Shown piece after piece: positions 1 through 13,578 of a stretch of DNA of 64,000 nucleotides. The stretch spans positions 31,167,521 to 31,231,520 of the forward strand of contig OZ038435.1 in NCBI GenBank assembly GCA_964036275.1. The letters run 5' to 3'. Source of the stretch: Litoditis marina (taxonomy: Eukaryota; Nematoda; Chromadorea; Rhabditida; Rhabditidae). Position numbers and translations under genes: made by a program. Within the stretch, counting starts at the first letter, position 1; every line of letters begins with the position of its first letter. The notes under the pieces were generated by a model. That model was given only the letters and a program-made list of their open reading frames with translations, ran no database searches and was not told the DNA's origin.

Positions 1-285
1 TGAAAAGCTAGGAGTTCACACTCTACATCAGACATAGAGAGATCGCGAGAGGGAGAGAGAGAATTGAGAATAGAGAGGCAGAAAAAAAGAGTGGGAAGAG
101 AGGAAGAGAGAAGAAGGAGGAGAGATAGAAAAATAATCTGGACTCAAAAATAGGTGAGAAAACCCATTTCTGACGCAAAACTGCATAATCCGTTTTGTCT
201 GTTATCATTGCCTGTCTTTGAAATTTTATGTTTTTAACATTTCACTGCGACACCTCCTATCTTAGTGAATAAAAGTTGTATTCAG
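1..285. repeat. GA-rich low-complexity tract and intron sequence before the first visible dat-1 exon
   Basis: Bases 35-130 are a purine-rich GA/GGA low-complexity stretch. The rest looks like intron and ends in TATTCAG at 285, the acceptor of the first dat-1 exon seen. No exon is visible here. Confidence 0.6.
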
Positions 286-3200
286 TTGGAGCGAAGATGG
301 GTCAGACAAGTGTCGTCCGCCGGTCACCGATGGAGATCTTCGTATCTCGGCAGCAGAAGAGTACTTTTAGTAAGTGTCCATTCTGAAAATGATCACGTAA
401 TCTCTTCCTTTTCTCTTCTCTTGATGTATTGTTCTCTCTGCTATTTTCCTCCCCCTTTCTCTTCTGAATGATATCTTGTTGTTCTTGTGCGAATATATTG
501 CTGGTCTGCAACCTTCTATTAAACAGATCTGACCATTGTGACTTAGGTTTCAACACTTCTCATTTGTTATGCGTTCAAGGTTTATTTTACATGTGATCAG
601 GAGAATAATCATTATTTGTTGAGGAGCTTTGACATTTGAAACCTACCACTTTTTGATAGTTCCCCCCCCCCCATTCTCCTAGTTTGTATCACTTTTTCTG
701 AGCCTTTTTTTGTTTGAATGTGCAAACAATCCATACTTTATTCTGTTCAGCAAGGGTTTCCTCGGTCTTCACGCGCCGGGGGATCCTACTTCTCACGTCA
801 TACGCGGGCTGGACAATCTGGGTGAAATCAACTGGCATATCGCGGTCAGTATAACACTAATTTGAAAGAAAAGAGTGGTTGAATATTGATAATTGACAAT
901 GTTTATTCCCTCAAATCGATAAAGAATCAAAACAAGTTTCAAGATACTAGGAATAAACTGAGTCCCGAGAGGGAAGGAAACATCACTAGTTTCAAAAGCT
1001 GAAACACCTCTCGTTTCATGGACTAGTCCTCTTCCAATTTGAATATCAAATTACAATGCTTTTGAAGATTATATGCTGTCGCTTTATTCCAAAATGGTTC
1101 AGATTGTCGTTTGTCGTTCAACACCACAGAATCCAAGCAAGGTTTTTCCAAACTAAAACTCGTATGAAACTACGAATAAAAAATGTTTTTTTCACGCAGT
1201 GTTAACGTTTACTTGACAAAGGCCAGGCTTGTTTCGACCTCATTCATCTCTCGTTTTTCAGTTGTGCCTCGCAATTGTGTATCTCATTTGCTATTTTTCT
1301 CTGTGGAAAGGAATAGGAATGAGTGGGAAGGTAGGTCACGGACTGCTTTACTCGATTGATGGGTATTCCGCACATGTGGAGAACATTTTCGTGTGGTTCT
1401 GACCTAAATTTAAAACTTGGATACAAGAGTTGAAACTATGTCTAGTGCTACAACGTTTCAAATTCACACCGTAAGTGTCGAGCTCGGTAAAGAGGGACTT
1501 CTTGTTATAGTTATGACTACAAAATCGAAAATTCATGTTAATACAGATATATTCTTTTTTTTGCAATAAACATACCTAAAGAGTATTATAGTTTCCCGCG
1601 TGTACTTATCTTATTCTTACTGCAGGCGATTGTTGTAGATGATGAATGTGACCACAACGCACTGCAACGTTTCCGGTCTATAAACTATAAAAAGTGTACT
1701 AGTCATATTTTTTCTCAATAAATAAACGAAGTAGTCACGTAGATCTTGCGAATAATGGCAAACAAGCGTTTTAACTTTGCATGTTTCGGATTTAGGTGGG
1801 CTTCACACGTTTCAGTGTATCACGCATGCATTTCTATACTCGATAGTGTCTCGAAACCGAAAAACTTGCAAATTGAACTTTGACTCTCAAGATAACATAT
1901 GCGTCCAACTGTCTTCGTAGTTTGATGTTTGAGCTCGGTGCATTTTGAAGCAGTATTGAAAGTTTCAGGGTTTTCTGAGATTGTTTCAACTTGGGAACAC
2001 GCCATTCAACAGTACTTCTATCTATTCAGGTTGTCTGGTTCACCGCCCTTTTTCCGTATGTTGTGCTGGGCATTCTGTTCATTCGTGGAGTGACGCTACC
2101 AGGATTCGAAACAGGCATCGAATACTATCTACGACCCAACTTCGCCATGTTGACGGTTAGCCGAAACAGTGTTTGGCTGAGCTAATAAACCCTTTCCGAT
2201 AATATTAAAACATACGAAAGCAACACAAAGACGCCTACTCAGAACTATTCACGTGTAACGTAGTGGTGTTGGTGCACGTGAACCTTAGGTCACGTGTACT
2301 TTTATTGACAATAACCACTTCGGCGACCGGAACCCGACCGAAAACGCTTGCTCACAACTATTGGAGTTTAACTGTATGGATGTTCACGTGTATTCGTTTG
2401 GAGGCTAACGTAAAACCATCATGGATGCTCACGTGTACTTCTATGTAGCTACAACCAGTTCAGCGCCCGTCCGTATGGCAGGATGCCGCCACGCAAGTGT
2501 TCTTCTCACTCGGGCCAGGTTTCGGAGTACTCATGGCCTATTCGTCGTATAACAACTTCAATAACAACGTCTACAGGTAGTCTAACAACAGTTTTTGGTG
2601 AAACGTTCATTCTAGTATCCCCTACTTCGATCATGATCTCGTACTCTGGTTTTTGAACACAACAACCTTTCGTAACTTTTCTCAAGCGCCGTAATCAAAC
2701 TACAAACAGCGTACATTTGAACAAAGTGCCGAAGCCTTCCTCTCCCCAAAGCTATCCTTATACCGTCGAAATTCCCTACTGTCCCATCCGGTTTCTCAGA
2801 TTTCGATAACCTATTGATATTTTGCTCACGATACGAAAACGAGAATGGGGTAAATTCTAAATTCTGAACGTGGATTGTATTGACAAAACTTGTGTATAGT
2901 CGTTGCCAACGGAGAGACGGAAGGGTACTGTATATCTCACTTTCGGCTGTGTATGCACACAAGTGTTCGATTCCAGCGAGAGACAGAAATTTATAAATTT
3001 GGAACTCGCTGTAGTCTCATTTTTTTCAGTGATGCTCTTATAACAAGTGCCATCAACTGTGCCACAAGCTTCTTGTCGGGATTTGTCATTTTTTCAGTAA
3101 GTGACTTTGTTATATATAGTTGGACAAATTTGTGGCAAAAAATGTTCAAAGCAGTCTGAAAAGAGGAACAACAGTATCAAAGTTATTTTGTTGAGTGAGG

Positions 3201-5587
3201 CTGGGATAGGCGCCATAACTTGCACACAATTAGTTCTATCAGTTATTTTCTGCTTTGCCGATTCCTGATGTGTCATCTTTAACGAAACAAGTTTTACTGA
3301 ATAATCCGCACAGTTTTGCTTATTTCGTTTAGCGCGGGCTCTACAAATTAATTATATATATTTTCAAGTATAAAGTTTGTTCCAGGTTCTTGGGTACATG
3401 TCGTGCAAAAGTGGTAAGCCAATTGAAGAGGTCGCTCAGGAAGGACCAGGTAACTTTTGAAGTGTTATATTTTTTTATCAAACTGTTGATTTCAGTGTTT
3501 GAACTGAACAGGAAGCAGAAAGATGTACCACATATTGACATTCATATATTTCTTCATGATCTACTCTAGATTCCAAATTCATCGATCAGTTATGGAAATA
3601 GTAAGATTTCTGGTTGAATGGAGCACAAACATACGCGAAATCGTTCCCAGTGAACATCACAAACTGTAAACAAAAAATGCGAAAAAAAAACTCTCAAGGT
3701 CTTGTGTTCGTCGTGTACCCTGAGGCGTTGGCCACCATGCCCGGAGCTCCAGCCTGGTCGGTACTATTCTTCCTCATGCTCATGACCCTAGGACTAGACA
3801 GTTCGGTGAGTTTGGTTCCCGTCTAATACTTATTCTTTATAATTCATGGACTTTCTAGCATTTTCCTGTTTATATCTGTATGACAACATTTACCTAATTA
3901 TGTCTATTTTCAAACTGATATTCCTGTTTCAATCCGTTTGATCGTGTCGCGCGTTGCTTATTCATTATACGAACATTTTGATGTATATGCTACTTAAACT
4001 ACAACTTATGTTAACTCCTAAGAAGGCAGGCCGACGGTACATGTTGTTGTTCTCTGATGTCATTGTGGTTTGCTTATTCTGTAGGCTTGCACTCGCTGTT
4101 CAAGAATTGTGCGGTGTGTACAGATCAAACTATAGTTATCGGACTTCCTATTGATACAACTTTTTCATCTAAATAACCGCTCTCCCTGCAGTTTGGAGGG
4201 TCGGAGGCTATAATCACCGCACTCTCGGACGAGTTTCCGATTCTCAAAAGAAACCGTGAGATTTTCGTCGCCTTGCTCTTCTCTTTCTACATGCTCATTG
4301 GGATCGTAATTTGCACGAATGTGAGTTGTAAAATGTGTGTAATTATAACATTGAAAATTAACGAATCTGTGAACATTTCGACTTGGACTTGAAAATCTAC
4401 ATTATGAAAAAACGTGTCCGTGTCCATACATTAATTATGATGGAGAATTAGTTAGAACACGCTTTGAACACTACAAAATTCCATGAATGAGGATGAATCA
4501 GAAAGTCGAGAGTGCCCATACAGCGTGCATAGATGAAGAATTCGTTAATAAAGAATAAGTAATAATTGGAAGTTGTAGAGTCTACTGCTAGGTTCAAGAC
4601 GAAAATTCAGTTCAAAGATGCCTGTTGAGTGAAACCACGTTTCTCATGGGCTGTTCTCGTTCGTAATCATTTATCTCGGTTCGTATCTCAAATCTCAGTG
4701 AGAAAGTTGATCATGACATGCGGCATGGCAAGTTGTAAGCATATCATTGTCAATTCTCTTTTGAAATGTTTTCTAGAATAAACAGCTTTCTTTCAGGGTG
4801 GAATTCTCGTGATGGAATGGTTGATCATCTACGGAACCACCTGGGGTCTACTCATTGCAGTTTTCTGTGAGGTCATGGTTGTGGCCTACATATACGGTAA
4901 GCGATATATCTTGAAGCTATCAAGTGGACTTTTCTTATTTTCAAAAGGTTTATTTTAGTCTTTTTCAGTCTCAGTAGTTTCCATTATAGTCAAGGGTTAC
5001 CAGTAGGTGAAACGAACTGACTTGTGAAGAGAATACTATACTGAGTGCTCAGAACTATAATCGCCACTTGTCTGCGGTTGGCCAGCTGCAATAGCGAGGA
5101 AGCATGCAGCTCAATGAGACCGCAGACAGGTTAAGACACTCTGCGTGTCTCTGATCTAACACACTCTCTCCATCGATGTCACTACAAAAGAGGCTGGCCA
5201 ATTAGCTGGGAATTGTCTGAGTAAAACTTTCAGGAATCAACCAGTTCGTGGCAGACCTGCGAGAAATGCTGGGATTTGAGCCGGGAATATATTGGAGAGT
5301 CTGCTGGTCCATTCTGGCACCAATCTTCTTATTGGTGAGAACATGGGAAAGAATATGGGGTAACCATAGTAGAGTTGTAGTTTGAACTCGATACACGCCA
5401 TAATTGACAAGTTTCAGCCGAAAAGGAACGGGAGCAAACTACAAACAGAGCGGGTTAGAGAAACATACAGAGTATAGGCTTGATGTACAAACATCGAAAA
5501 CAAAATGAAATATGGATAGAGAGAGCGAGAGAAGTGGGACAGGCGAGATATAGAGAGTTATATAGAGTTACATAGAGATATAGGGAA

Positions 5588-5670
<83 letters not shown>

Positions 5671-5843
5671 GATTTCAATCCACTAACAAATGCAACGAAA
5701 GAACAATACGCATATTCATACAGAAGGAGAAAAATGAGACTTGAGAAAGACAGAGAGGAAAACAGAAAATAAAGAGAAAGAGATAGAGTAGAGGGGAGAA
5801 GAGAGAAATAGAGAGAGATGGAAAGTGAAAGAAAGAGAGAGAT

Positions 5844-5874
<31 letters not shown>

Positions 5875-6588
5875 AATAGAAGGAGAGAGAAAGAGTTGAA
5901 ACGGTTGAAAACGATTGAGAAAACGATTGAAAACGGTTTTTGTTTGAGTAGAGATTGATACAAAAGTATTTCAGGTGATGATTCTGTCTTCTTTCATCAA
6001 CTATCAACCCCTGACCTACCAGGATTACGAGTTTTCCCCTCTGGCTAACGGAATTGGTATAATATTCGCACTTTCCGCCGCGTCTGCCATTCCGTTTGTT
6101 GGTCTTTACAAATTGTACTGGGCGAGAGGGAAGACACTGAGAGAGGTTAGTGATAGTAGACGACCAGCGCGTTTTCACCACTTTTCCAACCCGTACTAGA
6201 TACGGCGCGCCACGGAATGCGGCCGGCCGTTTTCTGTTATCTGCCTACCTAAAAAAGAAAACCATCGATGAAGACACAAAGATGACGAGTCATATTGTCC
6301 CTTGATGAAACCGAGGCATTTGTCTGAAGGTGGTTTAAAAGGGGAAATTTTCATTTACTTTTGCAACCTATTAAAAATTCATAAAAATGTCCACTTGGGT
6401 TAAAGATTGTATACTTTATTTCGGATGGGAGACGTATTTAGAAGGGAATCAATAAAAAAGAGAACACATGATAGTTTTAACGAACTTTGCAGAAGTTCCA
6501 TCGAGTTGTCATGCCGTACAGAAAACGTCCGAATCAACGAGAGTACCAACCTATTGGACGACGGATCAGTGGAGATGTAATGTTATGA
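286..6588 (+). CDS. dat-1: dopamine transporter (SLC6 family), 3' part; 5' end outside window
   Basis: Na+/Cl- dependent plasma-membrane transporter that returns dopamine to neurons. Thirteen exons join in frame: 286-369, 751-844, 1262-1330, 2030-2155, 2464-2576, 3030-3096, 3386-3449, 3699-3805, 4192-4320, 4797-4896, 5234-5334, 5975-6145, 6493-6588 (TGA). Together they give about 439 residues. The first exon starts mid-codon (SAAEEYF, the extracellular loop 2 region of monoamine transporters), so TM1-TM3 and the start codon lie upstream. Visible family signatures: [19 protein letters not shown] (TM6 region), [52 protein letters not shown] (TM8), MLGFEPG and APIFLL. These match invertebrate DAT better than SERT, which has TFAGLEGVITAV at the TM8 position. 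All donors are GT and acceptors AG. The C-terminal tail is short and basic. Several introns carry repeats: a GA microsatellite before exon 12 and a foldback element just before exon 11. A closely related octopamine or other monoamine transporter is the main alternative. Confidence 0.85.
5071..5220. mobile_element. MITE-like foldback element (family G), intronic in dat-1
   Basis: Starts near GGTTGGCCAGCTGCAA and ends near GGCTGGCCAATTAGCTGGGA, so the ends are inverted GGCCAGC-type arms. The same layout, including an internal GACCGCAGAC and a shared trailing GGGAATTGTCTGAGT, occurs at 24920-25060. It ends about 13-17 bases before the acceptor of dat-1 exon 11. Confidence 0.6.
5515..5895. repeat. 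GA microsatellite and GA-rich tract in a dat-1 intron
   Basis: Almost pure (GA)n at 5588-5667, flanked by imperfect GAGAGATAG and GAAAGAG repeats. Open minus-strand frames that read as poly-Leu/Ser are artefacts of this tract. Confidence 0.9.
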
Positions 6589-9500
6589 TTTATGTTAATC
6601 GTTGATCTTTGTTCTTTGATCTCATGCTAGCCGACTTGATCTCGTTTTATAGAAGCTGTGGTATAGTATTAGATTTCTGGTATAAGAAAACGAATAGTAT
6701 AGTATAAATGTCTTTCGTCTAATATATTTACTAAAAAGTTTTCTCGTTTATTGAAGTTCGAAACAGCTTGATGCATTTTCCGGTTGTTTGTAATCAAGTT
6801 CTCTGTAGTTCTGTAGTTTTTTTGTCATACTTAATAGGTAGTTCAATCAGAAAAACTCCGATATTTGGAAATTGAAAAATAAATACGAAAGTCTAGGCAT
6901 TTGGTTTAGGAAATCCCGTTTTGCATGAATAAAGACAATTTGGTTTAGGGAATCCCGTTTTGCATGAATAAAGACAAAAATAGCTTGATTCAGAGAGCTA
7001 CAGTAGAAAGTTAACGAGATTTTCGTGTAGTACAACTGTTGTAATTTCTTTTCACATGCTGAACTTTTTTTTTCATTTTATCGAATGTTTGATTATATTT
7101 TTATGATGTTTTTGTTAGTTCACGTATCGATAATTTCATAATAGCCTAAACATCAGTCATTCATTTATTGTAGTCTTAGCATGAAATCATGACTCCACAT
7201 ATATTGTAGAGCTTCTATTATTTGTTGCGAATGATTGTGAAAGTTTTCAATGCAATTGTTTTATACCGAAAAAATCGAGCACAATTGTCTAAACGAGAAT
7301 GAGTTTACTCTATTCTCCGGCCTACGTCGCAGTGAAAAACGATTTGATCGCTTAACAGCTATTCCGAAGAAACACAACCAATGAGTTTCAAGAATGATTA
7401 TGAGCTGTCCATTTGAACTATTTCGAATGAAGTGAATTCGTTGATTCTTATGACGTTCCAACTGAACTAATTTTTTCTTCATACTTCCTATAGATGAAGC
7501 CATATTTGCTTTGCCCAGTGGACCAAACTGGTACAATCGAACAATCCAACGATACGGGGTCGAAAGATTTATCACAATTGAATCTTGTCTGAGCAACAAA
7601 CACTTTGAACGTATAAAGTATTTTCATGAATTTCGGACATTTCAGTCTTCGCATTTGAGCAATTAACCAATCTAGGAAAATTCTGATCGATGGTTTGTGT
7701 TCCGGATTTGTTCTACATAGACTGCTCATCACGTCCAGAATGGTTCGTGATCTATATGCACTACAGAACGGAGCAAATGAAATGAACCTTTGGGCTTCAC
7801 TTTCTATGAGCTACCACTTGGAGAAGCGCTAATAACAAGAACTGCAGTATCTACTTGTAATCCCTCTTTAATATTATGAACATCTCGCTATACAAGAAGT
7901 ATTCACCGCAATTGGCACAATTCTACTCTGCTCATTCCATTTTCTCTCTTTTCTCAGTATCACCATAATGAGCTCAATTGTAGATGTGCGGAACATATGT
8001 GATAGAACTTCTTTTTTGTTCTGTTCGTTATATTTTTATAATACAAATGATCATTTTCTGTTACTGAACACATACTTAATAGTGTCATTGTTTTTGAATA
8101 CGAAGATTTCGGACAGTACTAAAGATCAGAAGAATACAAGATAGTACAGAGGTTGTAACTATGGAGAATTTCAGTGAGTTCGTTTGTACTACCTTTCCTC
8201 TCAACCTAGATTTTGGCGTGTTGTTAGATTTAATCTCAACCTGAATTTCGACTCTGGGCTCATTAAAATAGCGCACACAAGAATCGAAAGTTCAAAATGA
8301 GACCAGGCTGTATTACTAATACGTCGTTCGACACGTTTCCTCGTATAAAATTTTGTATATAAACTTACCAGTGATGGTTTCCAGTGATGGTTTGCCTAAA
8401 AAGTTGTTGGTTCAATGTAATTAAATCATAAAATTTCGTAAAATATGAAGCTATGTGCACAAGAGTGGCTGTCAATGTAACCCATTCAAATATTTATCAG
8501 TTTTTTTTCAAACAAACTTGTGAACGTTTATATAGTTGATCTTGTGTCTGATCTATGTACTGGAGTCATACAAATGATACAAACAATTTACTTTTACTGG
8601 AACCTTCTCGTGATAATGATCTATGATGTTTGACTAAAATAACTTGGAAACATGTCTGGATGTTTTTGGTGATTCCTCAGCTGCACTTCATCATTCACTA
8701 TTGGTGACTATAGCTTCGCATTCTGAGTTCCTGAATATACTTTAAAACTTTTTTATTTGTATGTAAAAAATTAAGCAGAACAACTCCAATAAACGTGCTT
8801 TTTTTTAAACTTTTCTAGGATGAAACAAATTTAGAGAAATATCAGAAGTGTAGCCGTATACGAACCAACTGATTACACTAAACCTGTGATAACACTCTTT
8901 AAACATTACATTTTGTACCCAGTTCGTTCTTTGCACCAAATGAATGAGAACACACTGTTCGCCGTAAAGGGTGAAGTTTCAGGTTTAGTCTGAGACCATT
9001 TTGTTGATGCTGATAAGTACGATAACAGAAACATCAAAAATGTGTAGTAGTTCCGTATTTGTAATTGACTTTCAAGTTCATTTTAAATTCAGATTTTGGT
9101 AGCATTATAGTCACATGTGCCATATTTGACAAGTCTACCCAAAGGAGTGATCGTGTTGTTCAGATGAGACATATCTCTGCCTAAAGTTTTTTTGATTATT
9201 TGCTGCAATAAGAATGTAATAAACATTCAATTAGCTTATACTTTTCGTCATCTCGATCTTTCATTTAAAGTAGATTCTAACAAATTCTGCCGTTTTTGTC
9301 AATAGTTCTATTATCCTGTTATTCTTTGTTTTTCAAAATGTAATTGTTCGTAGATGTGCGCCTGATACGACGAAGTACCCGTTACAGCAATATATCTTCC
9401 TCGTTTCAAGTTCAAGTTCAAATGACGTGTTTCAAATTAATGTAATTTCAACTTCTTCACATTTATTTGTACTCAAACTAGTTTTGCCCATTCCATTCAC

Positions 9501-9883
9501 CAATCAAATTTGTAGTTTGACGCAAATGTGAATATTTATCAAACCAATTAACTATGAATGGTATGTATCCTTCTACCGTATCTGTCTTCAATATTGGGCA
9601 TGAATGAAATCTGGATACCACACGACAGACTGAATAGGTTTTTATCTGTACATTACTTCCTTTTAGACCAAAATAATTTCTGATGAGCATAATGATGATT
9701 GTCCGTTGAACACAGAACCCTCAGGGACATTTTTTACCACATCAATTATTTAAATTATTTCACTAATAAACGTAAATATTGTTCATAGTGCATAACCGCA
9801 GCTATATGGAGGTCTTAGTGAAATTGTCATTCTCATTGAAAGTTGTACGTTTGTAGTTTAATCGCGCATGGTCAGGGAAAAAT

Positions 9884-10060
9884 TTGCTGTTGGTACTTTT
9901 TGACATCAAAGTGCAACTCAGACTTTATATTGTGCTGTGTTTCGATACCAAAAACAACTGCAACTTGATTATATGCTGTGTTTCAACACCAACGTACAAC
10001 TCACACTCAATAATTTGCTGCGTTTCGTCATCAAAGTACAGCCGAAACTTGGTCATCCCC
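9884..10060. repeat. degenerate tandem repeat, about 48 bp period, 3-4 units
   Basis: Units share ...TGTGCTGTGTTTCGATACCAA / TATGCTGTGTTTCAACACCAA / TTTGCTGCGTTTCGTCATCAA with related spacers. The open frame across it repeats a CCVS/CFDT-like pattern only because of the repeat; no coding evidence. Confidence 0.55.
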
Positions 10061-10214
10061 TATAAGTTCTCCTTCCTATCTATGTTCATGTAACACCCAC
10101 CGTCATCCGACGCCTTTAACATCGCTTTTGCTAATTAATCGGGAATTCGTGTAAACACCCTCGCCCCCTGCCAATATCACAATATTTGCTTCCTCACTCA
10201 ACTCAGCTCATCTT

Positions 10215-10415
10215 CTGGCGGGTGCCAATCCCTCCGTAAATCTCATGAGGCGCGGTAGAAATCTCTCAAAAACCCCATGAGATGCCTCGTGAGCAATATC
10301 TCACAAACTCTAGTGATTGCTATGCTACAACTTCAGAAGTTCTTATGAAGTGTTCCTGAGGTTCTCATGAGACTATCATTTGAACTTCTCATGAGATAGG
10401 ACGCGAGATCAGGGG
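10215..10415. mobile_element. CTCATGAG foldback element (family C), diverged copy
   Basis: Contains repeated CTCATGAG/CTCACAA words and the family core ATTGCTATGCTACAACTT that also occurs at 15276-15455 and 35602-35785. The termini are less clear than in those copies. Confidence 0.55.
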
Positions 10416-13404
10416 CAATTACTCCCCGATATTTTTATTTATTCATTGCTATGCCTGGTCGGCCATGATACCGCATATTGCAACAATATGACGTGGATGA
10501 ATGAATGAAGAGTCTTAAAATCTTGATTTAATGAAATTAGAGTCGCAAGTAGTTGGATGTACATGAAATGAGATTGTAGAGTTGCTATCGTGCCTGATAT
10601 AACAAGTGCACTGAGCACTGAGACTGAGAACGATTTCATACTATTTTTGAGTAATTTTGTTAATTATGTAGCACACAACACTTTTTAAGTTACATTGTTT
10701 GTTATATTTGAGTAACCAATTTTAGCTGTGGACAGTTTTCGTTACAGAAATGATCAAACTTCAGTTGCTGTGTATTTGGTGAAACTCTTCGACTAAACTC
10801 GATAAACTCATTTCTTGTTGAATCAAGTATACTCTTTTTCTTCATTTTCACAAAAACAGATATACTGAAACTAAGAAAATTATTTTTGCAGTCACAATGA
10901 ATTCAGCAGAATCGTAAATTGTACGCGAATGGGTTACGTGGCGATGGGATTCATTTTTGGCTCCATTCATGCTCCACGCACTAAAACCCGGAAATGGCCC
11001 AATTTGACATTGTCATCTGGCATTCGCCAGCTCTCTGATTCTTATTAGGTCTCAAACGGAAATTAGAACTTCTGGTTATTCTTAGTCACGTAAACGGAAA
11101 CACATCATAATCAGAAAACGTGCAAGAATAGAGTGCACTACGGCTGATGTATGTTCAAGCTGTCTGAGACTCTTTCATTTATTTCCTTCGATCAATTTGT
11201 GTTTCAAACTCTTGGAAACTTGATGAGATGAAAAAAAGGGCACCCAGTTTGTGTTAACAAACACACGTAAGTGACTAACAGTATTACCAACGTTCCCGTA
11301 CAAGACCAGCTTAAGTTTCAGTCTGGTACATTTTTAAGTGTCCGGCATTTTTTTTTGTGTTTCACAATTTGAAGGTTTTTTTATTTAAAAAGTAATATCT
11401 CGTAAGCTCTTCCAAAATGGTATATTCAAAATCTTGTTGGAAACCCCTAAAAATATTTTCCAATGTAATTGTGAGAACTATACGTCATAATGCTTTTCAC
11501 ATCAGTGTTCATACGAAACATCACATGTTTGTATAAAGATTGCGCGGGTCAAAAGTTTTTCGTTGCAGCGCACGCGCACACTGAACTGGTAAAAAGTGAC
11601 TTCATTATTTAGTTTATTATATAGTGCTTTGTAGTTTGATCTTCGTAGTCTTCGAAGAATTGTGCAGCATCTGAAGTCTAACGCGCACTTTGTTGGTATT
11701 TGATCTCGACATCTCATCTCATTTCCATTAGCGCCGTAGACAATCCTGCATCGACAATGAGGCAATGTATTATTTCTCTGCTTTTTCTCGAGACCTTCTC
11801 GCTCGCGGTATTAGGCAACCTAGTTAGCCATTCACACCGCTCACCACTTATGCTATTGCCTGTGTTGGCTAGTCTGTGCCCTCTTCTCCTCTGAAACAAC
11901 GTGACTTGTACATTTACCAGAACTGGTTAATTTGTACATTTGCCGGGTTTTCGAAAATGCTTCATATGTTGTCCGCTCTATCGAATATAACTTTCTGATA
12001 GAGTTACGCGATAGCCTGACTTGTAGACTGTCACATTCTAATATTAGAGTTTTTCTTCCTGACAATCTACAAGTCACTTTGCTTCAAAGTCTCGGTTAGC
12101 ATAATTACTCATCTACACTTCAGGTTCTGGAAAGCAGTGTTCAGATGTTGTGAGAAATGACTAAATCATATTGCCCTTATTGGTGATGTGGGGTCCTCTA
12201 AAGGGCCCATTGTCCCACTGGCCCATTCCAATTTCTCAACGCATCGTGCAATAGTCCCAATGTCCTATTCCAATGTCCCAATCTTAAATTATTGCGAGGA
12301 TAAACGATGTCCTTCATCGTCTGCGTCTAATATTCTAGAATAGTTCAAGTCACGCATGAAAACAAAACGGGACATATGTACATTTGGACCCCATTCCGGG
12401 AGTTTAGTTTGCTATCTCTTTCAGCATGCCGAGACCTCGATTAAAAGGTTCTAACTTTTTGTTTCACTTCTTCTGAGATTTAATTAGAGAGCCCAGTCAA
12501 CTTGTTCGCAATAGCCAAAACTATTGCTGCTCCTTATCCGCCAAATTCATTTTGCTTTTTTTCGATACATCTTGACGCTAATGGACCACCCAAATAGAAC
12601 AGCTAGCTTCCTATAGTATTCTCCGAACAAAAAAACTATGAATAAACTTTAATGGAATTTATAAGTGGAACTACCACTACAGGATTGCATTGCGGGTTGA
12701 ACCATCAGTTCAAAAGTGAGAGAAGATCAGGGCTCAATAAACTCCTAATCCGTTGTTCTCTTCCATATGGTGTAACCGTTTGAACATATTCGAAGTCTCA
12801 CAAAGACGTGAACCAATCTAAGCGAGTTCATGTTTACGTGTACACGTTGATACAGCTTCGAAGTGTATGTATACAACTATAAGAATTACCAATGTTACTT
12901 TGATGTCAACACGCCATATTTTTTTGAGTGAAAAGCGATGTAATCAAAACAATCAAACCATAAAGCAACATTTGACGTTTGTTTTTGACGATCCCGGTTG
13001 TTTGTCTCGTCTTATCGGTGACGTCACATCGTTAATTGTTCGGTATGTTGTTTCTCCTTCCGTTCCCCCATTGGGTTCATCGTTCGCAATGGCAACATTG
13101 GCAGAATCCATCGCCTTTTTGTCGCCACGTCTTCCGCAGCTTCATTGTCCTCTTCTTTCATTACGGCATCATGTGTTCGCTTGATTGTGTTTGCATTCCT
13201 AGATTTATCGGATTACGGTATCCACTCAGCCAAATTATCACCGTGAGAGCAAAGTTTGACACGTGATTCTTCTGCAGATGAAACATACATCAGAAATGAG
13301 CTCCGAGCAGGAATGAGCGTGAGCGAGACGAGAAATTACACAATACGCTTAGACCCGTGCTGCTGATCATATCGAAATGCTTCTTCTCGATGAAACTTGA
13401 GGTT

Positions 13405-13440
13405 CTCTCTCTCTCTCTCCCCCCCTCTCTCTCTTTTTTT
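13405..13440. repeat. CT-rich tract just upstream of the receptor gene
   Basis: CT dinucleotide and poly-C/T run ahead of the GATTACAG acceptor-like site at 13572. Possibly part of an outron or polypyrimidine region. Confidence 0.5.
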
Positions 13441-13578
13441 CCTTGTCTTATTTTCCGTTCTCTCTCTTTTTGTGTCTGTCTTCATACTGTTGTTCCGTTC
13501 ATTCGTTTTTCATTGTCAGTGTATTTATATGTTTCAAAACTTTTTTTTTGAAATATATCTTGTCGATTACAGTACCTC

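Larger units (their letters stand above)
6589..13578. other. long intergenic region without a recognisable gene
   Basis: No frame here joins into a recognisable protein and no tRNA is seen. Contents noticed: a direct duplication at about 6897-6978 (repeated AATCCCGTTTTGCATGAATA), a roughly 48-bp tandem repeat at 9884-10060, a CTCATGAG foldback element at 10215-10415, and a GC-richer patch with CCAAT-like motifs at 13050-13170 that may be promoter for the downstream receptor gene. Confidence 0.5.

Noticed and set aside
5568..6181. Minus-strand open frames of 131-168 codons rich in Leu and Ser
   Set aside because: They read through the GA microsatellite in the dat-1 intron and overlap a plus-strand SLC6 exon; no codon or family support.
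7261..7732. Overlapping minus-strand frames of 112 and 94 codons
   Set aside because: No recognisable domain, no splice partners in frame, and AT-rich intergenic composition.
13036..13266. Possible upstream exon of the 7TM receptor
   Set aside because: Frame is open for about 76 codons, but it has no plausible donor in phase with the exon at 13579 and looks like promoter (CCAAT-type motifs).
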